Source of the DNA: Elmis aenea
Lineage: Eukaryota; Arthropoda; Insecta; Coleoptera; Elmidae
Length of the DNA stretch: 64,000 bases
Direction of reading: 5' to 3'
NCBI GenBank assembly: GCA_947652605.1
Contig: OX393579.1
Coordinates: forward strand, 44,274,970 to 44,338,969
Part shown: positions 58,579 to 64,000 of the stretch, piece by piece
Layout: each line of letters begins with the position of its first letter
Numbering within the stretch: position 1 is the stretch's first letter
Position numbers and translations under genes: made by a program
The notes under the pieces: generated by a model
What the model saw: the letters and a program-made list of their open reading frames with translations, nothing else
The model's database searches: none
Told to the model about the DNA's origin: nothing

Positions 58579-58660
58579 TAAGTCTTAATGATCTCTCCTA
58601 TATATTTGAAGCTATCTACTATCTCTAATTGAAATTACTATTTTAAATTTTTTGTGACGG
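58579..58660 (-). pseudogene. LINE reverse transcriptase fragment, upstream piece
   Basis: On the minus strand, FQLEIVDSFKYIGEIIKT reads towards the E8 border. The V.SFKY.G motif normally lies just upstream of the RMD.EI segment found at 56805, so the two pieces were contiguous before E8 inserted. Confidence 0.6.
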
Positions 58661-59922
58661 AACAATTCGTAGTATTTTTGATCGAAGTGAGTGTCTTAGA
58701 CCGTATTTCCAACATGTTTATTGATATGGTCATTATCTCACTAATTTTGTCGTTCGTGGCAGCAATAACAGATAGGTAAATGTTAAGAAATAAATACCTA
58801 CATTTTTCAATACTACATTCCATATAGTAAATGATCGTTATAAAGATGTGTAATGTCAGGAAATAAAAATGATGTCGAGTAGTACCCAAGTTTGCCAAAC
58901 TGACTGAAAATTTGTTGACTAGGGTTAGGTAAAAGTACAAAATAGAACAAAACGTTTTGGTTTTTAACAATCTTAACTTAACAAGAATGTACGATCAATA
59001 AAGCTTAGAAATTTGGAAAATGTTTTTTTCCCAAAATTTTATGTAATTCTTTTGAAAAATTGAAAGAAATATTAGTTTTAAGCAAAATGTTTTTACTCCT
59101 TATCTATAAAAAATGTTTTATCAAATATTAGGCGACAATTGCAACCAAATATTATCAGTTTCTAACAGAAATTCTTTTGTTGTTAAATTAATAAGAAATA
59201 AACACTAATTACAAACAAATCTGACTAAGAAAAATTAACGTCTCACGAAATCAGATAAAATTCTTGTTACCATAGCCATTTGACCACCAAAAAAGTATTT
59301 TTTTTTAATCTTAACATCTTTTTACATTGAATGTAACTTCGTTAAAAGAATTGGCAGAAAAAAAAACCATTCTGAATGTGTTAAATACCCAAATGAATCG
59401 CGAAGGAAGTTCCTAACAACAAGTAATCTCCTGTTTTTTTTTGCATATTATTATTACCTTAAAAATATGCAAATTATATCCTCATTGCCACTATAGCACA
59501 CACTAAAAGCAAGGTTATATCGTTAACAACGATCATTATCCCACAAAATATAAGCAGGTTTTAATTTATATGTTGTTCCTCTTTAATTGGAAGCGTTCTC
59601 GTTACGTTCAACGTTATTGGCACAAAAATCTAGCACTTTAATAGTTTTTAAAAAATCGTAAAGGTTACTTAGTGCGTATTATTACAGATACTGGAAAGTT
59701 AACAAGAAATAACTAGTGCAACTGATACAATTTACCCTGATTTCGCAATTTGTTTGGTTCACTGACTACACAGAGTTATCGTTAAAACAATAGAAATTTT
59801 TGTGAACTGAGTTACTTAAGTAACACTAAAGTACTGTAATTAAGGTGTATCTACAGCTGACAACAAGAAAAAATTGTTTTAAAAGTTAAGTGCACTTAAA
59901 ACGACCGCATTCTTGTGACTAG
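58661..59922. other. no gene; candidate end of the long first intron
   Basis: AT-rich. The final part (59890-59922) has a weak pyrimidine tract GCATTCTTGTGACTAG ending in AG, a possible acceptor. Confidence 0.4.
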
Positions 59923-60139
59923 TGACATGCAATGTTCTACGGTTGCAATGTTTGATAGTTGCCAAGCAAACAATGCAGGCCCGAAATGTTCAGAAGTTGC
60001 AGAAAAAATAGTGCAACTTTTTGGTTGGAGGCAGACGTACAAAGTTGAAAAATTGCAAAGGAATATACCAGGAAGAGCGACCACTAGAATATCGCTTACT
60101 AGGCCAACTTCGGATTATGTTCGAGTCAAACTCAAAGAG
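59923..60139 (+). CDS. candidate internal (or first) coding exon of an unrecognised gene
   Basis: Between acceptor AG at 59921-59922 and donor GTAAGC at 60140 (context AAAGAG|GTAAGC) the frame reads T-GAC-ATG..., i.e. DMQCSTVAMFDSCQANNAGP, KCSEVAEKIVQLFGWRQTYK, VEKLQRNIPGRATTRISLTR and PTSDYVRVKLKE, ending in phase 0. If translation starts here, the ATG is at 59927 (71 codons to the donor). If joined to 34585-34625, the phases match. Amino-acid composition is balanced and not AT-driven, unlike chance frames in the window. I do not recognise the protein. The rest of the gene must lie beyond 64000 or in exons I missed. Confidence 0.5.
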
Positions 60140-60614
60140 GTAAGCCTTGGTTGATCCAAAAACAATAGTTAAGGGTGTATTATTACCAAATAATCGTGAG
60201 AAATTTAAGATTTTTTCAGAATTATGTTTAAATTAGCTACCTGCATTTTATTACCCACATATTTCATTGTTCTAAAAAGCTAACACGAAATGAATGTGGA
60301 TTTTTAGAGCAGTGTTTGTTAAACTGTAACAGAATTCGTGAAATTACTTTTCCGGAGTATTTTTGGTCAAACCAACTTTTACTCGGAATTTTGTTTCGTG
60401 CTTATTTCACAGATGTGCGTTCACAAACAAAGTGAATGGGAGTTGGTTGTTAATTTTTTGTCATCTGGGGAATTATCAATTTTATTTAATTATTAAGCCA
60501 GTTCTATGAAAAGAGACCATGATAACCGCCGTTACGTGTTTTAAAACTTTTCATCATAACTAAATAAATCAAAATTAAATGTTTTAAGAAACTCGTATAC
60601 GATTTTAAAATGTA
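60140..60614. other. candidate intron start, no other feature seen
   Basis: AT-rich following a strong donor. Confidence 0.35.
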
Positions 60615-61250
60615 TACAGGGTGGTCAATATAGAAGGGCCACTATTGGGATGTCGTAAACGGTAAGAGCTACAAAGAAGTTTAAATTAGACAAATTGTTC
60701 CCCTTTCTGAGACTCACAGTGATGCTTTGATGTTTTCAATAAGTTCCATGGCACGCTAGTTAATGAACCAAAATCAAGAAGAGCTTTTAGTAAATCGTTA
60801 ATAACTCGGTTATACTTGAGGGTACAAAAATATTTTTGGGGAAAAAGTTGTACATTTTTTACGCACTGTAAAATTACAACACCCATTTGTTTCAATATTG
60901 TTCAAACTCATAGATAAATTACAAACTTGCCTTTTTTAAAGGGAAACCATAGTTGGCTATGACCTAATAAAAAAGCTTTTTTTTGGCAATATAAGGTTTA
61001 ATGTATTTATTTTGATATTTAGGCTCAAACAAATAAAATTCATCAAAAAGTCCCTATGAAGTGCTATGCATTTAAACAATGTTGAAACAAATAAATGTTT
61101 TTATCTTACAGTGCGTAAAAAAATCTACAACTTTTCCCCAAAAATATTTTTGTACCATCAAGTATACTTAACCGAGTTATGAACGATTTAAAAAAAAAGT
61201 CCATTTTGATTTTTATTCATTATCTAGTGTGCAATGGATTATGCGCTGTA
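60615..61250. mobile_element. P1-family element, right end truncated
   Basis: Starts TACAGGGTGGTCAATATAGA with GGGCCACTATTGGGATGTCG. It continues collinearly with 35276-36873 (ATAAGGTTTAATGTATTTAT core near 60990, AATATTTTTGTACCATCAAG near 61143) and is lost after TTATCTAGTGTGCAATGG at about 61234. It retains the uninterrupted core where E1 and the hAT element inserted in the other copies. Confidence 0.75.
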
Positions 61251-61439
61251 GTCTTTCTTTAGAGTACGAGGAAGATTATTTTGAAGGACAATAAATTTTG
61301 TTTTAATTATAACTTCTTTTGTTCACATGTTATTAAAACAGTCGTAGTATTTCTGGAAACATTTTCAAAGTGGCTAAATTAACATACGCCTCTCTCCCTT
61401 CATCTCTTTTTATTTCACCAACTCTTTAATTTTACTTCA

Positions 61440-61560
61440 ATCGACTTCTCTATTTGTGGCAGCTGCTTTAACCTCCTCATTTCAGGTTTTTCTTGATTTT
61501 CCTTTGTTTTTCCTTTCGAATTTTTCCCCCAGATCGCGCTTCATGAGCTTCCCTCGGCAT
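61440..61560 (-). pseudogene. LINE C-terminal tail fragment
   Basis: On the minus strand, RDLGEKFERKNKGKSRKT, a stop, then NEEVKAAATNREVD resembles the GKNKRGRPRKTW..EV..AA tail seen at 56366-56805. Short and degenerate. Confidence 0.4.
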
Positions 61561-61660
61561 CTTATCTTCTTTCATTCCATGGATATGACCCTAACTATCT
61601 TAATTGTGCCTCCTGGATATTGTGTTTTATTGTACTTAAAGATTTTGTTCCTTCACATTT

Positions 61661-62042
61661 CGCCGTGAAAACGTTTTCTAAGCAACTTTTTATTTTAGCG
61701 TATTGCTATAAAATGCTCTTTACTATCAAAATGCAATAAATTTGTTAAAGTCTTCGTTCTCGAGTTTGGAACCGCGTCTTCTCTGGTTTTGTGTTGACGT
61801 TTGGGCCATATTGTCTTGGTCTTTTTCCAAAACACGCAACCAAAGAAGACGCAGTTCCAAATCCGGGAACGAAAACTGTTACACGGACAACGGTCGCGAA
61901 AGCTTGAAGAATAAAATATGCAATACATTTCGTAATTTTAAATTAAATACTACGTGCATAGCATAAATCAACCAAACTTTGCCAACTAATTTTTCATTAA
62001 CTATAATTTGTAATAACTATTAAAAAAGTGGGAAAAATTATA
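61661..62042. other. no gene; small inverted repeat
   Basis: TTCGTTCTCGAGTTTGGAAC (61753), followed by CGCGTCTTCTCTGGTTTTGT, pairs imperfectly with ACCAAAGAAGACGCAGTTCC (61840) and CGGGAACGAA, giving a ~130-bp foldback. It may be a small MITE. No coding. Confidence 0.45.
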
Positions 62043-62050
62043 TTATAAAT

Positions 62051-63254
62051 CAGGGACTAAAAACGAAAAAAATTCCGTTCGTTTCTGTTCGGAACGAAAA
62101 CGAAATATATCGTTTTCGTTCTTTTCGTTCTAACCGAAAAAATTCTTTTTTCGTTTTCGTGAACCGAAATAATAACGGTTAAAACCGGTTTTACAATATT
62201 TTTTTTGTCGTCAAAAAATCAATTTTTTTTTTAGTCACCACAACGCTCTATAAATACGATAACAATATTTGCGTCTCAACTAAAATATAAACGATGACGA
62301 TGGGGTTTGATGCTCACGGACAGCATATTTTAGACTGGCGAACCATCGCCATATTAAATTTACCAAATCGTTAAACACATTCACATTTAACCATTTTATT
62401 AAGTTTAACACCCGTAAGGTGCAAAAACACAACGTGGTTAGGTTAAATTAGACACACGATCTTTATCTAAAAATATGAAAATATAGCAAGTTCTGTTTTA
62501 AATTTGTTTTAGTACTAAAAATCTATGCATTTGAATTAAATCAGATCCTGCTGTAATTATTTAAAAAGACAAAAAAGAATGAATTCAAGTGGATAATTTG
62601 CTAAATGTTATAAATAAAAAAGATATTAAAAAAAAACTTATATTAACTTGAAATATAATTTAACTGTATAGTTTGTACATACCATACAATATACATTTTC
62701 ACATTCCATTAAATCTTACTAGCAACACATCTTCCAATAAATCTTCTTTTACATTAGTGCTTTTCGAAGTAAGAATAAATAATTTTACTATTAGGTATTA
62801 TGTCTAAACGCAAATAAAACATACACATTGATAATATGTATCCAATCAAGTGTATATTCTATATTGATGATCTAAAAAACAAATTAGAAATAGAGAATAT
62901 CTGTACCGTTAATTGTGTTACACGAAATTGCAAGTATAAACAATAAAGTTGTTAATACATATTCACGTAAATATATGGAGAAAAGTGAAGCTCACTTATT
63001 TCAAGTGAGATTTTTTATTGCATCGTGGAGTCTCCCCAGCACAGAAGGTGAATTCGCGTTTGTGTTAAACAAATAAAATTGAAATAGCGACAAAACCAGT
63101 TAAAAGCGGTTAAAACCGGTTTTGGAAAATATTTATTTCGTTTTCGTTCTTGAACGAAAAATAATAATTTCGTTTTCGGTTTCGTTTTCATTCTTAAACA
63201 AATTTCGGTTAATTTCGTTTAACGTTTTCGTTTTCGTTCCGTTCTCAGTCCCTG
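62051..63254. mobile_element. 1.2-kb non-autonomous hAT element rich in CGTTTTCGTT
   Basis: The ends CAGGGACTAAAAACGAAAA at 62051 and CGTTCTCAGTCCCTG ending at 63254 are flanked by a perfect 8-bp duplication TTATAAAT (62043-62050 and 63255-63262). Both terminal ~150 bp contain many TTTCGTT/AACGAAA motifs and AAAACCGGTTTT blocks (62184 and 63112). No transposase frame; the 63122-63349 frame is a repeat artefact. Confidence 0.85.
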
Positions 63255-63262
63255 TTATAAAT

Positions 63263-64000
63263 ACTTCTCAGTTGAATTATTTCTCGAACACAAGGTGCTT
63301 CCAATCCTTCATTGTACATTTCAAACATTTCCACGTTTTATTTTTATAAATGCAATATTATTTCTACCTCACCGTTCAATACATTGTTATCTTTTCTACG
63401 TTTTAACTGTCAACATGTTATAAACAATACAAAAAAAGTGCTATCAATTCTTGCTACCTTGGAGTTATGTATGTTCTTTGTTTAAGCCAACAGAAAAATT
63501 ACGCTTTTAAATAACAACTTTTGATAATATACCTCAAGTTTAAAAAAAAAAATGAATATGTATTTTTTGAAATAGCTTATTCGCTTGATGAACTAAAAAT
63601 ATTTGGCGCCCCAAGATTATAGCCCCTCTTTCTTCCTCGTTAATCCGGTTCTGTTTAGAAATATTACTTATACCTAGGCCTAACACACGTTTCGCTTTGG
63701 CCGGGACAGCCCCGGTTTAGAGGTTATGTCCCGGTGTCCCGGTCGGTTTCGCGTTTGTGCCGGTTTCTGAAAAAAATATTCCGCACCGATTTTCTTGTGA
63801 AATCGTCCGCGTGGGTAACAAAAAAGCGCGAGGAGCTAAGAAGAACGTGTTTCAGTCATTTTGTTGTGGAACGTCTTTGCGCGGTTGTTATAGGGTTGCC
63901 AATTACACGCTTTTGGGGCGGACATACGCGTTTTCGTGGCAAAATATTAATGTGTATGCTGTACGCATGCCATTGAAGATAGGTATTCATAGTAATGCAC
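63263..64000. other. no certain gene; decayed GC-rich transposon-like sequence at 63690-63760
   Basis: GGCCGGGACAGCCCCGG at 63700 and TGTCCCGGTGTCCCGGT at 63727 look like a decayed hAT-type terminus. The + strand frame at 63734-63976 starts inside it and shows no recognised domain. Confidence 0.35.

Noticed and set aside
63122..63349. Phe/Val/Ser-rich frame
   Set aside because: Translation of the TTTCGTT repeats in the right end of the hAT element at 62051-63254.

Overview
The window is 64 kb of AT-rich eukaryotic DNA. It has no operons, no ribosome-binding-site logic and almost no long open reading frames. The transposon families (hAT elements with 8-bp target duplications, a tRNA-derived SINE, decayed non-LTR retrotransposons, Tc1/mariner-group remnants) and the short candidate exons with GT/AG borders point to an insect, perhaps a beetle. 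That assignment is inference. Most open frames of 60-90 codons here are chance frames in AT-rich repeats and are not annotated.

The dominant feature is a set of long, nearly perfect palindromes of 0.7-2.1 kb. They end in TACAGGGTG / CACCCTGTA (or close variants) and mostly sit next to TA. Clear copies are at 5491-7039, 18393-19447, 21492-22971, 26595-28716, 53719-54539, 55402-56172, 56806-58578 and 57511-58546. A further family at 35276-36873 has copies at about 5300-7412 and 60615-61250. There are also many one-ended relics. Different families share internal cassettes and a common subterminal sequence pattern. The loop of the 2.1-kb copy holds the C-terminal tail of a Tc1/mariner-group transposase, which suggests the source of mobility.

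Layered between them are hAT-type elements with 8-bp target duplications (1400-2146, 3818-4102, 11906-13457, 13467-14066, 17127-17671, 35706-36605, 62051-63254). Three of these keep the C-terminal part of a transposase. There is also a 1.3-kb transposon with an unrecognised ORF (44381-45701), a two-unit 339-bp tandem array (7488-8155), a SINE (23822-24064), and 3' fragments of LINEs at 30.05-30.68, 39.17-40.25, 56.37-58.66 and 61.44-61.56 kb. Many insertions are nested, so relative ages can be read directly.

Only one candidate host gene is visible, on the + strand: a GC-richer first exon at about 34.3-34.63 kb with a short coding start, and a 217-nt internal exon at 59923-60139 with a strong donor. 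Their splice phases fit, giving a 25-kb first intron packed with foldback elements. The product is not recognised. The first 34 kb would then be upstream intergenic or intronic repeat DNA.
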